From positions 1-53,332 of the forward strand of contig JBAZPL010000001.1 of the NCBI GenBank assembly GCA_041648155.1: a stretch of DNA of 53,332 nucleotides. The letters are read 5' to 3'. The stretch's first letter is position 1. Every line of letters starts with the position of its first letter. The position numbers were made by a program, and so were the translations under genes. Origin of the DNA: SSS58A sp041648155. GTDB taxonomy: Bacteria; Krumholzibacteriota; Krumholzibacteriia; Krumholzibacteriales; Krumholzibacteriaceae. Under the pieces are notes generated by a model. The model saw only the letters and a program-made list of their open reading frames with translations. It ran no database searches and was not told where the DNA came from. Below, piece after piece: positions 33,076-42,470 of the stretch.

Positions 33076-35631
33076 ATGGACATCAGCCGCCAGCGGATCA
33101 TACCGGTCTATATAGAAGACGAAATGCAGACCAGCTACCTCGATTACTCGATGAGCGTCATCGTCTCCCGCGCGCTCCCCGACGTTCGGGACGGCCTCAA
33201 GCCGGTCCACCGGCGGATCCTGCTCGCGATGAACGACCTCGGCGTCATGCACAACAAGCCGTACCGCAAGTCCGCGAAACTCACCGGAGACGTAACCGGC
33301 AACTACCACCCCCACGGCACGTCCAGCGTATACGACGCGGTCGCCCGCATGGCGCAGGATTTCTCGATGCGCTATCCCCTCGTCGACGGGCAGGGGAACT
33401 TCGGTTCGGTCGACGGCGACCCTCCCGCGGCGGAACGGTATACCGAGGTGCGGATGACGGAGATCGCCGAGGAGCTCCTCGCCGATCTCGAAAAGGAGAC
33501 GGTCGAGCTCGGACCCAACTACGACGAGACGCGCCAGATGGCGCTCGTGCTGCCGGGTAAGGTACCGAACCTCCTCATCAACGGGGCGGCAGGCATCGCC
33601 GTCGGCATGGCGACGAACATCCCGCCGCACAACTTCTGCGAGATCATCGCCGGGCTCAAGATGCTCCTCGACAAACCCGCCGCGACCGTCGAGGAGATCT
33701 CGAAGGTCGTCACGGGCCCCGACTTCCCGACGGGGGGTATCATTTACGGAAGGGCCGGCATCCGCGAGGCCTACGCGACCGGCAGGGGGAAGGTCATACT
33801 TCGCGCCCGCGCGACGATCGAAACGCAGAAGAGTGGCAAGATGAGCGTCATTGTGAACGAGATCCCCTATCAGGCCAACAAGGCCTCCATCATAGAGAAG
33901 ATCGCCCACCTCGTGCGCGACGGGAAGCTCGAGGGCATCTCCGACATCCGCGACGAATCGGACAAGGAAGGGATGCGCATCGCCATCGAGCTCAAGAAAG
34001 ACGCCTACCCGAAGGTCGTCCTCAACCAGCTCTTCGCCCACACGCAGCTCCAGGTGACGTTCGGGATCATCATGCTCGCGCTCGACAAGATGCGCCCCGT
34101 CGTCATGAACCTCAAGGAGCTCATGGAGTGCTTCCTCGCGCATCGCGAGGAGGTCATCACCCGGCGCACGAAGTACGACCTTGCCCGGGCCGAGGAGCGG
34201 GCCCACATCCTCGAGGGGTACAAGATCGCGCTCGACCATATCGACGAGATCGTACAGCTCATCAAGAAGAGCGCCTCCCCCGACGAGGCCCGCAAGGGGC
34301 TCGTGAAGACGTTCAAGCTCTCGGAAATCCAGGCTCAGGCGATCCTCGACCTGCGGCTCCAGCGCCTCACCGGTCTCGAACGCAAGAAAATCGAGGACGA
34401 ATACCTCGAGCTCATCAAGAAGATCGAATATTTCCGCTCGATCCTCGAGAGCCGCACGCGGCTCCTCGGAATCATCCGCGACGAGCTCGACGACCTCAAC
34501 ACCCGCTTCGGCGACGAGCGCCGGACCGACATCGTCGACCAGGAAGGCGAGTTCCAGATCGAGGATCTGATCGCCGAAGAGAACATGATCATCACGATCA
34601 CCCATACCGGCTACATCAAGCGCATCCCGACCGGGACCTACCGGCGCCAGCGCCGCGGCGGGAAAGGGATCTCCGGGATGGGCATGAAGGACGAGGATTT
34701 CATCGAGCATCTCTTCATCGCCTCGACGCACAGCTACCTGCTCTTCTTCACCGACAAGGGGCGGTGCTTCTGGGTGAAGGTGCACGAGCTCCCGCAGGGC
34801 GGGCGTCTCGCCCGCGGCAAGGCGATCGTGAACCTCCTCGAGATGTCGCGCGACGAGAAGATCACCGCCTTCGTCCCCGTGGGCGATTTCAAACAGGACG
34901 CCTATCTCATGCTCGCGACGAAGGACGGCTTCATCAAGAAGACGCACATCTCCGCCTACGCGAACCCGCGGCGCGGCGGCATCATCGCGGTGATCCTCCG
35001 CGAGGGGGACAGCCTCATCGCGGCGAAGCTCACCTCGGGGAGCGACGACATCATCCTCGCGAAGCGCAAGGGGAAGGCTATCCGGTTCGGCGAGAAGGAC
35101 GTCCGCGACATGGGGCGCTCGACCCAGGGCGTGACGGGAGTCAAGCTCGACAAGGACGACAACGTCGTGTCGATGGTCGTCGTGAAGCGCGGGGGGGAGC
35201 TTGTCGCCGTGACCGAGCACGGCTACGGCAAACGCACGAGAATTGGCGATTTCAGAAATATCAAGCGTGGCGGCAAGGGCGTCGTCGCCATCTCCACCGA
35301 CGCGAGGAACGGCGATCTCGTCGCCGTCAAGGAAGTGATCGAGGAGGACGAAGTGATGATCATCACGCGCAACGGGATCATCATACGCTCCCCGGTCAAC
35401 AGCATCTCCATTCTCGGGAGACCTGCGAAGGGCGTGAAGCTCATCAGCCTCGCCGAGGGAGACGCCGTCGTCGATGTCACGCTCATGGCCGGCGAAAAGA
35501 TTCCGGAAGGCGAAATCGCGGAAGGGGATGAAGGGGAAGAGGTGGACGGGGAAGATATCGGCGACGAGGCCGGTGACGAAGAGGCCGAGGCGGCCGAAGA
35601 GGAAACTGGCGGAGAGCCGGAAGAGAAGTAG
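33076..35631 (+). CDS. gyrA: DNA gyrase subunit A
   Basis: 851 residues. The catalytic Tyr lies at residue 122 in RYTEVRM. The quinolone-determining region reads HPHGTSSVYDA, so the Ser and Asp equivalent to E. coli 83 and 87 are kept, with Thr at the position of Asp82. The GyrA box appears as QRRGGKG in the C-terminal beta-pinwheel, separating it from ParC. The last ~35 residues are a highly acidic Glu/Asp tail. The ATG at 33076 is preferred over a TTG at 33055 because AGGAGCAGGGA precedes it. Confidence 0.98.
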   Translation: MDISRQRIIPVYIEDEMQTSYLDYSMSVIVSRALPDVRDGLKPVHRRILLAMNDLGVMHNKPYRKSAKLTGDVTGNYHPHGTSSVYDAVARMAQDFSMRYPLVDGQGNFGSVDGDPPAAERYTEVRMTEIAEELLADLEKETVELGPNYDETRQMALVLPGKVPNLLINGAAGIAVGMATNIPPHNFCEIIAGLKMLLDKPAATVEEISKVVTGPDFPTGGIIYGRAGIREAYATGRGKVILRARATIETQKSGKMSVIVNEIPYQANKASIIEKIAHLVRDGKLEGISDIRDESDKEGMRIAIELKKDAYPKVVLNQLFAHTQLQVTFGIIMLALDKMRPVVMNLKELMECFLAHREEVITRRTKYDLARAEERAHILEGYKIALDHIDEIVQLIKKSASPDEARKGLVKTFKLSEIQAQAILDLRLQRLTGLERKKIEDEYLELIKKIEYFRSILESRTRLLGIIRDELDDLNTRFGDERRTDIVDQEGEFQIEDLIAEENMIITITHTGYIKRIPTGTYRRQRRGGKGISGMGMKDEDFIEHLFIASTHSYLLFFTDKGRCFWVKVHELPQGGRLARGKAIVNLLEMSRDEKITAFVPVGDFKQDAYLMLATKDGFIKKTHISAYANPRRGGIIAVILREGDSLIAAKLTSGSDDIILAKRKGKAIRFGEKDVRDMGRSTQGVTGVKLDKDDNVVSMVVVKRGGELVAVTEHGYGKRTRIGDFRNIKRGGKGVVAISTDARNGDLVAVKEVIEEDEVMIITRNGIIIRSPVNSISILGRPAKGVKLISLAEGDAVVDVTLMAGEKIPEGEIAEGDEGEEVDGEDIGDEAGDEEAEAAEEETGGEPEEK

Positions 35632-36963
35632 ATGCGCTCAACCCGGATCACGCCATCGACAGCCCCGCTCGAGCGAGCCTACCTGGTCGGCATAACGCTG
35701 CCCCGCGCCAGGCGCGAAGACGAGATCCAAAACCTCGCCGAGCTCGATCTCCTCGCCCGCAGCGCGGGCGCCGAGGTCGTCGGGCGGATACTGCAGTCCC
35801 GCACGCGCGTCGACGGCACGACCTTCATCGGCAAGGGCAAGATCGAGGAGCTTGCCCGGGAGATCCACGACCACGGCGCGAACATCGTTATATTCGACGA
35901 CGATCTTACTCCCGCCCAGGCGCGCAACATCGAGAAGATTCTCGAAGTCAACGTCATCGATCGCACGGAGCTCATCCTCGACATATTCGCTCGGCGCGCG
36001 CGCACGCGGCAGGCGCGGATCCAGGTGGAGATCGCGCAGCTCAACTACGCGCTGCCGCGGCTCAGGCGCCTCTGGGAGCACCTCTCCCGCCAGGCGGGGG
36101 GCATCGGTACGAGGGGCCCGGGCGAGACGCAGATCGAGGTCGATCGCCGCAGGGCCCGCGACCGGATTGCCGGCCTCGAGAGGGAGCTCGAGAAGATTCA
36201 TCGCGGCGCCGGGGAGCGCCGCAAGCGGCGCGAGGGGATCTTCACCGTCACGATCGTCGGGTATACGAACGCGGGCAAGTCGACGCTCCTCAACCGGATC
36301 GCGGGGAGCGGCGTCCTCGAGAGCGACCGCCTGTTCTCCACCCTCGACTCGACGACGCGCCGCGTCACAAGCCCGGGAGGCGAGGCGTTTCTCCTGACCG
36401 ATACGATCGGATTCATCAGGAAGCTCCCGACCCACCTCGTCGACAGCTTCAAGGTGACGCTCCTCGACGTGCGGGAAGCGGATCTGCTTCTCCACGTCGC
36501 CGACGCCTCGATCGACCGCTGCGATGAGCACATCGACGTCGTCAACGCCGTTCTCGATGACGTTCTGGCAAAGGGCAGTCGCGGGGATGCGGGCGCCGCC
36601 GCCTCGCGCGTTCCGACCGTTCTCGTCCTCAACAAGATCGATCTCATCGAAGACGCCGGCCGTAGGAACGCGCTCCGCGTCAAGCACCCGGATGCCGTCC
36701 TGACGAGCGCCGCGACGGGCGAAGGGGCGGACGCGCTTCTCGAGATCGTCGAGTCCCACCTCGGCAAAGAGCTCGTCGAAGCGGAGGTCCTGGTCTCCCC
36801 CGAGGAGGGCCGGGCCATCGCCCTGATCGAACGATCCGCGAAGGTTCTCTCGCGAAAGCTCGCGGGGGGCCGCATGGTTTTCAGGGTGCGGGTGCGGAAG
36901 CGGGAGCTCGCGATTCTCGAGAGGGAGCGCGCCGTTCGTCTGCGAGTCACGCCGTCATCGTGA
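35632..36963 (+). CDS. hflX: GTPase HflX
   Basis: 443 residues. The N-terminal HflX domain (LVGITLPRA and GKGKIEELA, with LTPAQARNIEKIL) is followed by the long helical linker (RTRQARIQVEIAQLNYALPRL, RGPGETQIEVDRRR). The G domain has Walker A GYTNAGKST, DTIGFIRKLP and NKIDL. It splits ribosomes under stress. Its ATG directly follows the gyrA stop, and the 3' end overlaps the convergent membrane gene by nine bases. Confidence 0.95.
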   Translation: MRSTRITPSTAPLERAYLVGITLPRARREDEIQNLAELDLLARSAGAEVVGRILQSRTRVDGTTFIGKGKIEELAREIHDHGANIVIFDDDLTPAQARNIEKILEVNVIDRTELILDIFARRARTRQARIQVEIAQLNYALPRLRRLWEHLSRQAGGIGTRGPGETQIEVDRRRARDRIAGLERELEKIHRGAGERRKRREGIFTVTIVGYTNAGKSTLLNRIAGSGVLESDRLFSTLDSTTRRVTSPGGEAFLLTDTIGFIRKLPTHLVDSFKVTLLDVREADLLLHVADASIDRCDEHIDVVNAVLDDVLAKGSRGDAGAAASRVPTVLVLNKIDLIEDAGRRNALRVKHPDAVLTSAATGEGADALLEIVESHLGKELVEAEVLVSPEEGRAIALIERSAKVLSRKLAGGRMVFRVRVRKRELAILERERAVRLRVTPSS

Positions 36964-38262
36964 GCCGGGCGGCATGTCCCGCCTGAACCGCAGCCTGTCT
37001 CCGTCGATCGTGACCAACGGATATCTCCGGACGATCTCCGAGCGCTGCGAGGACAGGGCCGGACTGGCCGCCTTGATGGCGTAGTTGTGGTCGAGCTGCA
37101 AGGCTATGAAGCGCGCAAGGATCACGAAGAACAGCGGCACCACGAAAGGCACGAGCCGCCGCCACCCCCGGTGCGCGATGAGCCGCGAGCAGTAGACCGC
37201 GCCCGCCGAGAGCACGAGGACGAATCCGATCGATACGAGATAGAGGTGCCGGATGTTGAGCCAGTCCGCCGGGAACTGGAAGAAGGCGAACGGGAGCAGC
37301 ATGATGTAGGTCCACGCGATAAAGAAACGGATCGTGTGGTTGCCGAAGATGAAGCCGAAAAACGAATAGGAGACAACCGTGAGCGCGATGGCGATTCGGA
37401 TCTCCGTGGCCAGGCCGTACACGAGCCGCACGACCGGGCCCGCCTGCGCGACGAGATGCGACGTGTGGATCGGAAAGATCATTCGCACGAGATAGCTGAT
37501 GACGTTCTTCGCGGCGTAGAGGACGTACTTGATCGGTCCCGGATTCTCCGTGTAGAAGGACGGAGAATAGTGGAAGATCTGTGTTTTCAGTATGAGCGCC
37601 GCGGCCGCGATCACGAGAAGCAGAATGAAATTCGGGCTGATGACCCGGCGCCCCCGTTCTTTCCGGAAGAAATAATTGAACGCGAGAAAGGCGCCGAGGA
37701 TCGAGAGGCTCGTGCTCCTCGTGAACATCGAGCCGATGAAAAAGATTAGCGAGAGCAGATACCACGGCGACCGCATCTTGCCCCCGCCGACGAGCTCGGT
37801 CCTGAAATAGAAAACCATCGTGAAAAGAGTGAGTGTCGTGATGAGGAGGTCTTCGAGCCCCGACATGATCATGATCGATTTGCCGAAATTGCCGACCGTG
37901 AAGACGAAGAGAAGCCCCGAAAGCACCGCGACCGTGCGGTCGCGGTGCAGCGTCTGCACGAGGAGATATACGAGAAACGCATTGAGGCCGTGGAGCAACA
38001 GGTTGAAAAGGAAGTAGCCCCGGGGCTCGAACCCGAAACGGTCGAACAGGAAATAGGACACTCCGTAGACGAGCGGCTGGAACTTGTACGGCTGCGCGTT
38101 GTCGAAGAGGGCGGCCTTGGTCTCCGTCATGTGGAGGTTGTGCGCGAGGTAGCCGAAATCGTCGCCGTGCCAGAAGCCGTTGTCGAGGGCGATCTGGAAA
38201 TAGAGGAAGCTGAGCGCGAGAAACAAGGCGCACAGCAGGGCATTCAGCAGAAACGGCTTCAA
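36955..38262 (-). CDS. Polytopic membrane protein, GT-C glycosyltransferase-like
   Basis: 435 residues with about ten hydrophobic segments. The first periplasmic loop reads FWHGDDFGYLAHNL, an acidic motif typical of GT-C enzymes that use polyprenyl-linked sugars. The region around NAFLVYLLVQTLHRDRTVAVLSGLLF also resembles this class. A short soluble tail (GDRLRFRRDMPPGSR) ends the protein. The acceptor and donor are unknown. It is the last gene before the M20 gene on this strand and is separated from it by that gene's terminator. Confidence 0.7.
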   Translation of the reverse strand: MKPFLLNALLCALFLALSFLYFQIALDNGFWHGDDFGYLAHNLHMTETKAALFDNAQPYKFQPLVYGVSYFLFDRFGFEPRGYFLFNLLLHGLNAFLVYLLVQTLHRDRTVAVLSGLLFVFTVGNFGKSIMIMSGLEDLLITTLTLFTMVFYFRTELVGGGKMRSPWYLLSLIFFIGSMFTRSTSLSILGAFLAFNYFFRKERGRRVISPNFILLLVIAAAALILKTQIFHYSPSFYTENPGPIKYVLYAAKNVISYLVRMIFPIHTSHLVAQAGPVVRLVYGLATEIRIAIALTVVSYSFFGFIFGNHTIRFFIAWTYIMLLPFAFFQFPADWLNIRHLYLVSIGFVLVLSAGAVYCSRLIAHRGWRRLVPFVVPLFFVILARFIALQLDHNYAIKAASPALSSQRSEIVRRYPLVTIDGDRLRFRRDMPPGSR

Positions 38263-38340
38263 AGGTCCCTCCGGCTTATGGGGCGGCGCACACTGAATGG
38301 GGCGAAGCGTACCATGCGCCCCCGCCGCCAGTCAATAAAA

Positions 38341-38364
38341 GAGGGCTCCGATGCCGGAGCCCTC
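38341..38364 (-). terminator. Intrinsic terminator of the M20 gene
   Basis: 10-bp perfect stem GAGGGCTCCG/CGGAGCCCTC around a 4-base loop. On the minus strand it is followed by TTTTATT. It lies 37 bases beyond the M20 peptidase stop. Confidence 0.88.
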
Positions 38365-38400
38365 ACCCTGCGGGATCCCGGGGGATGCCGGCGAGCGCCG

Positions 38401-39642
38401 CTACTCCTGGAGGAACAGGTGCGCGAATACCTTCGCGTCTCCCACCATGTTCTCGATGATCGTGTACTCGTTCGGCTGGTGCGCGACCTCGTCGATCTTC
38501 GACCAGACGACCGCGCCGAAGCCGTGGCGCCTGAAGAACGCCGCCACCGTGCCGCCTCCGATGCCCTTCGGCTTCGCCTTCACGCGATAGACCGCCTTGA
38601 TCGCGGCCGAAAGGGCTATGACGACCGGTGCATCGGGCGGCGTGGCCGGAGCCGCGTCCTCGCGCTGCGCCGCGTCGGTCGTGATCTTCACGCCGAACTT
38701 CTCCTCGATCTCCTTGATCATCCCCTTGATCGCGGTGTACACGGCCTCGACCTTGATCTCGGGGAGGATCCGCATGTCGATGTAGATGACGTCGTCCCCG
38801 GGGATCGTGTTGATGTTGGGGACGTTCGCCTCTTTCTTCGTCGGCTCGAAAGTGCTGATCGGCGGATCGAAAACCTTGTTCTTCTGCGGGAAGAGCTTGT
38901 AGAGCTTGTCGATCTTCGTGATGAGGTGCGCGGCCGCCCGGTGCGCGTTGATCCCCTGCTTCGGGGTCGAGGCGTGGCACTGCTTGCCCTTCGTCTCGAT
39001 CTTGAGCCAGAAGATCGACTTCTCGGCGACCTCGATCATCGTGCCGTCCGGCGCTCCGGCGTCGGGAACGACGATGAAGTCGTTCTTCTGGAAGAGGTTG
39101 CCGTGCTTTTCGAGGAGGAACTGAATGCCGTGCTTGCTCCCCGTCTCCTCGTCGGCGACGAGGATGAGGCCGACGTCATACGTGGGAACGATGCCGAGCT
39201 GGCGGAGCGCCTTCGCCGCGAAGAGCGGCGTGACGATCCCGTGCTGATTGTCCTCCACGCCGCGGCCGTATATCTTGCCCCCCTCGATTCTGACCTTGTA
39301 CGGATCGCCAGTCCACTTGTTCAGATCCCCGGGCGGGACGATGTCGAGGTGCCCCATGGCCCAGACGCGCCGGGCCGACGATTTTCCCTTCATCAGGGCG
39401 ACGAGGTTCGGCCTGACACCGGAAGGAACGGTCGGGTCGGGCGAGTCGTACTGGTCGATCTTGTCGAAAATCTTCTCGTTCTCGAGCCAGCCCTTGAAGA
39501 ACGCGGCCTTTTTCGTCTCCCCCTCGCCGTCGTTGACGGGCGCGAGCGCCGGTATGGCGGTGAGCTGCGTCTGGAGAGCGATCATCTCGTCGCGATAGGT
39601 TTCGACCTTCGCGTACACCTTCTTGAGCACCTTCGAATCCAT
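38401..39642 (-). CDS. M20 family metallo-hydrolase
   Basis: 413 residues, no signal peptide. It is related to acetylornithine deacetylase, succinyl-diaminopimelate desuccinylase and carnosinase-type enzymes. Visible metal and catalytic blocks are MGHLDIVPPGD, RGVEDNQHG, DEETGS with the catalytic Glu, and PDAGAPDG. The dimerisation domain has KGKQCHASTPKQGINAH. The last block GGGTVAAFFRRHGF keeps the region that supplies the C-terminal ligand. The substrate cannot be told. A single-gene unit with its own terminator. Confidence 0.88.
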   Translation of the reverse strand: MDSKVLKKVYAKVETYRDEMIALQTQLTAIPALAPVNDGEGETKKAAFFKGWLENEKIFDKIDQYDSPDPTVPSGVRPNLVALMKGKSSARRVWAMGHLDIVPPGDLNKWTGDPYKVRIEGGKIYGRGVEDNQHGIVTPLFAAKALRQLGIVPTYDVGLILVADEETGSKHGIQFLLEKHGNLFQKNDFIVVPDAGAPDGTMIEVAEKSIFWLKIETKGKQCHASTPKQGINAHRAAAHLITKIDKLYKLFPQKNKVFDPPISTFEPTKKEANVPNINTIPGDDVIYIDMRILPEIKVEAVYTAIKGMIKEIEEKFGVKITTDAAQREDAAPATPPDAPVVIALSAAIKAVYRVKAKPKGIGGGTVAAFFRRHGFGAVVWSKIDEVAHQPNEYTIIENMVGDAKVFAHLFLQE

Positions 39643-39861
39643 CAGTCATCCCCCTCTTCCGTAACCGGAAAACCCTTGTGGGCGCGCTCCCGAAGGGCCT
39701 TTTGGCTGGCGCGCCGCTCGTGAGGAACGACGCTAGCACCCTGCCGGGGCTCCGTCAAGGCCCAATTCGGGTTGAATCGGGTTGAATGCGGGGGCGGATC
39801 CGTCGTACCCTTGGGCGCGAGACAGTTTGGAGAAAGGGTGCTCGAAAGGAGGAGACTCGTT

Positions 39862-41547
39862 ATGACACGAGGACTGATGTTCGTCGGACTAGCGCTCCTC
39901 GCCTTCGCGGCGTGGAGCGGCTGCGCGAAAAAGGAGAAAATTATGATCGAGCCGGCGGCGGATGCGGGGAAGCGGCTCGAAGCGTATGCGACATACGACA
40001 TCGAGGTGCCATGGGAAGTCATCGGGGAGCGGAACAGGCCCGCCCTCCAGAAGCTCTACGAGGCGTCGCGGATCATGGACGAGCTGTTCGTTCGCCAGGT
40101 CTGGGCGCGGAACGTCGAGCTCCGCGACGAGATCGGCCGCCGAGGGAACCCGGAGCTCTCCCGGTTCTTCTGGCGCAACTTCGGGCCGTGGGACCGCCTC
40201 GACGACAACGCCCCCGTCCTCGTCAAGGACGCGAAGCCCGCGGGCGCGAACTTCTATCCTCCCGATATGACGAAGGAGGAGTTCGAGAACTGGGTCAAGA
40301 ATCACCCGGCGGACAAGGCGGCCTTCGAGAGCAATTTCACCGTGATCAAGCGGACGAAGGACAAAGGGCTCGAGGCCGTTCCCTATTCGAAGGAATACAC
40401 AGAGCTGCTCACGGAGGCCGCGCGCCTTCTCGACGAAGCAGCGGCGCTCGTCGACAACGAGTCGCTCGCCAACTTCCTCAAGCTCCGCGCCAAGGCGTTC
40501 CTCTCGGACGACTATTTCGAGAGCGACATGGCCTGGATGGACGTGAAGGACAACGTGATCGACATCACGATCGGTCCCTACGAGGTCTATGAGGACAACC
40601 TCTTCAATTATAAGGCCGCCTTCGAGGCATTCCTCTGCGTGCGCGATCCCGAAGAGACGAAGAAGCTCGATGGGCTCAAGGCGTACGTCTCGAAGATGGA
40701 GGCGAATCTGCCCATCCCCGATCAGTACAAGAACACGACTCGCGGGATGGAGTCGCCGCTCTCCGTCGGGGACGAGATCTTCTCCGCCGGCGACACGAAG
40801 GCGGGCGTGCAGACGATCGCCTTCAACCTGCCGAACGACGAGCGCGTGCGCGAGGCCAAGGGGAGCAAAAAGGTGATGCTCCGCAACATCTGCAAGGCCA
40901 AATTCGAGAAGATACTCATGCCGATCGCGCAGCAGGTGATTGCGCCGGAGCTTCTCCCGTACGTCACCTTCGACACCTATTTCAACGAGATCCTGCTGCA
41001 CGAGATCTCGCACGGCCTCGGCCCCGGCACGATCAAGCTCCCCGACGGCTCGACGACCACCGTCAACAAGGCGCTCCGCGAGACCTATTCGGGGATCGAA
41101 GAGGCCAAAGCCGATGTTGTGGGGGAGTACAATTTTTATTATCTTGTAAATGAAGGGTTTTTCCCCGAAGCGCTCGCGAAGGAGACGGCGGTGACCTATC
41201 TGGCCGGCTTCTTCCGGTCCGTGAGGTTCGGCGTCGGTGAGGCACACGGGAAGGCCGTGATGGCGATCTTCAACTACTTGAGGGAACGCGGCGCTTACGT
41301 CAGGGATCCGGCCACGGGGTACTGGTCGGTCGATTTCACCAAAATTCAGGATGCGGTCAAGGCGTGCGCGAGCGAGCTCCTCACGCTCGAGGCGCGCGGC
41401 GATTACGACGGGGCGAAGGCCTTTATGGAGAAATACGCCCAGATGGACCCGGAGCTCAAGGCCCAGCTCGACAATCTCAAGGGGATCCCGGTCGATATCG
41501 AGCCGAGATTCGCCATCGAAGGAGCGTTTGGCGGGACACTGAAGTAG
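39862..41547 (+). CDS. M49-like zinc peptidase lipoprotein
   Basis: 561 residues. The signal peptide ends in the lipobox WSGC (Cys 21). The zinc site is HEISHGLGPGTIKL (His about 380 and 384) with a third ligand in EEAKADVVG (about 412). This arrangement resembles dipeptidyl peptidase III (M49), whose classical motif is HELLGH with EECRAE; here the motif is the shorter HExxH. The ATG at 39862 follows AAGGAGGAG. Probably anchored to the envelope and acting on peptides. Family placement is fairly secure, activity is inferred. Confidence 0.78.
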   Translation: MTRGLMFVGLALLAFAAWSGCAKKEKIMIEPAADAGKRLEAYATYDIEVPWEVIGERNRPALQKLYEASRIMDELFVRQVWARNVELRDEIGRRGNPELSRFFWRNFGPWDRLDDNAPVLVKDAKPAGANFYPPDMTKEEFENWVKNHPADKAAFESNFTVIKRTKDKGLEAVPYSKEYTELLTEAARLLDEAAALVDNESLANFLKLRAKAFLSDDYFESDMAWMDVKDNVIDITIGPYEVYEDNLFNYKAAFEAFLCVRDPEETKKLDGLKAYVSKMEANLPIPDQYKNTTRGMESPLSVGDEIFSAGDTKAGVQTIAFNLPNDERVREAKGSKKVMLRNICKAKFEKILMPIAQQVIAPELLPYVTFDTYFNEILLHEISHGLGPGTIKLPDGSTTTVNKALRETYSGIEEAKADVVGEYNFYYLVNEGFFPEALAKETAVTYLAGFFRSVRFGVGEAHGKAVMAIFNYLRERGAYVRDPATGYWSVDFTKIQDAVKACASELLTLEARGDYDGAKAFMEKYAQMDPELKAQLDNLKGIPVDIEPRFAIEGAFGGTLK

Positions 41548-41587
41548 AACTTTGATGTTCCATTAGATAGCAAATGGAAACGTAGAA

Positions 41588-41691
41588 CCCCCGGCCCCTG
41601 TATTAAGGCCGGGTGACCACCTCCGATTAAGGTCGACCTTCGTGGGGGTATGTTGACCTTTCGGTGTTGGAGGTACCCTGGGCACCCGGCC
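41588..41691 (+). terminator. Hairpin with two alternative pairings after the M49-like gene
   Basis: GGCCGGGTG (41607-41615) can pair with CACCCGGCC (41683-41691), which is followed by TTTAT. Inside that stem ACCTCC (41619-41624) pairs with GGAGGT (41669-41674), and AAGGTC (41629-41634) with GACCTT (41655-41660). The same GGCCGGG can instead pair with CCCCCGGCC at 41588-41596. The plain reading is a terminator for the upstream gene, because a new promoter follows at 41724. Confidence 0.55.
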
Positions 41692-41723
41692 TTTATCATG
41701 CCCGCCGCGCGCTCACTTGGCGC

Positions 41724-41752
41724 TTGATTTCGGGGCCAAAGACCGCTAATCT
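41724..41752 (+). promoter_or_regulatory. Promoter candidate of the corrinoid methyltransferase operon
   Basis: TTGATT (41724-41729), 17 bases, TAATCT (41747-41752). The start of transcription would be near 41759, giving a leader of about 25 bases with AAGGAGG before the corrinoid protein ATG. Confidence 0.65.
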
Positions 41753-41783
41753 ATTACTCTACCATAGCGTAAGGAGGATATTG

Positions 41784-42434
41784 ATGCAGGCATTCCTCGA
41801 TGGTTGCGCAAAATCGGTGCTCGAAGGGGACGCGGATGCGGCCGAGAAGCTTGCCCGCGAGGCGCTCGACAAGAAATATCCGCCGTTCGAGGTCATCGAG
41901 ATGGGTTTCGTGAAGGGAATCAAGGAGGTGGGCCGCCTCTGGGAGGATGGCACGCTTTTTCTTCCCGAGCTCGTCATGGGCGCGGAAGCGATGAAGCGCG
42001 CGATGGCCGTTCTTCATCCGGCCCTCGCGAAGAGCGGGGCGCGGCCGAAATCCCTCGGCCACGTCGTCATCGGAACGATCGAGGGGGACATTCACGATAT
42101 CGGGAAGACGCTCGTCGCGACGATGCTCTCGGCGAACGGTTTCGAGATCACCGACCTCGGCGCCGACGTCCCGGTTGTGAAATTCGTGGACGAGGTCGAG
42201 GCGCGCGGCGCGGGCTGCATCGCCGTATCGGCGCTCCTCACGACGACGATGTCGGGGCAGAGGCGCGTCGTCGATGAGCTCAAGAAACGCTCGCTCAAGG
42301 GCAAGGTGAAGGTTATGGTCGGCGGCGCTCCGTGCAGCGACGAGTGGGCGCGCGAGATCGGCGCCGACGGCTACGCCGGAGACGCGGTTGCGGCCGTTTC
42401 CCTCGCGCAGAGCCTCATGGGCTCGCGCGACTAA
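41784..42434 (+). CDS. Corrinoid (cobalamin-binding) methyl-carrier protein
   Basis: 216 residues. An N-terminal helical cap domain (MGFVKGIKEVGRLWEDGTLFLPELVMGAEAM) is followed by a Rossmann B12 domain with EGDIHDIGKTL, whose His104 is the lower cobalt ligand, and by SALLTTTM and GGAPCSDEWA. The size and blocks match MtbC/MttC/MtqC-type carriers. It would take a methyl group from MttB and pass it to the next enzyme. AAGGAGG fixes the ATG at 41784. First gene of a four-gene operon. Confidence 0.93.
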   Translation: MQAFLDGCAKSVLEGDADAAEKLAREALDKKYPPFEVIEMGFVKGIKEVGRLWEDGTLFLPELVMGAEAMKRAMAVLHPALAKSGARPKSLGHVVIGTIEGDIHDIGKTLVATMLSANGFEITDLGADVPVVKFVDEVEARGAGCIAVSALLTTTMSGQRRVVDELKKRSLKGKVKVMVGGAPCSDEWAREIGADGYAGDAVAAVSLAQSLMGSRD

Positions 42435-42470
42435 TATCGAACAGGCGGCACGGGAGATCCGGGGGGCGCG

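Noticed and set aside
30848..35220. Two long minus-strand open frames (737 and 777 codons)
   Set aside because: Antisense to the DUF721 gene, gyrB and gyrA, which have complete motifs.
41588..41783. Cobalamin riboswitch before the corrinoid operon
   Set aside because: I could not find the conserved B12-box-like core, and a promoter lies after the structure.
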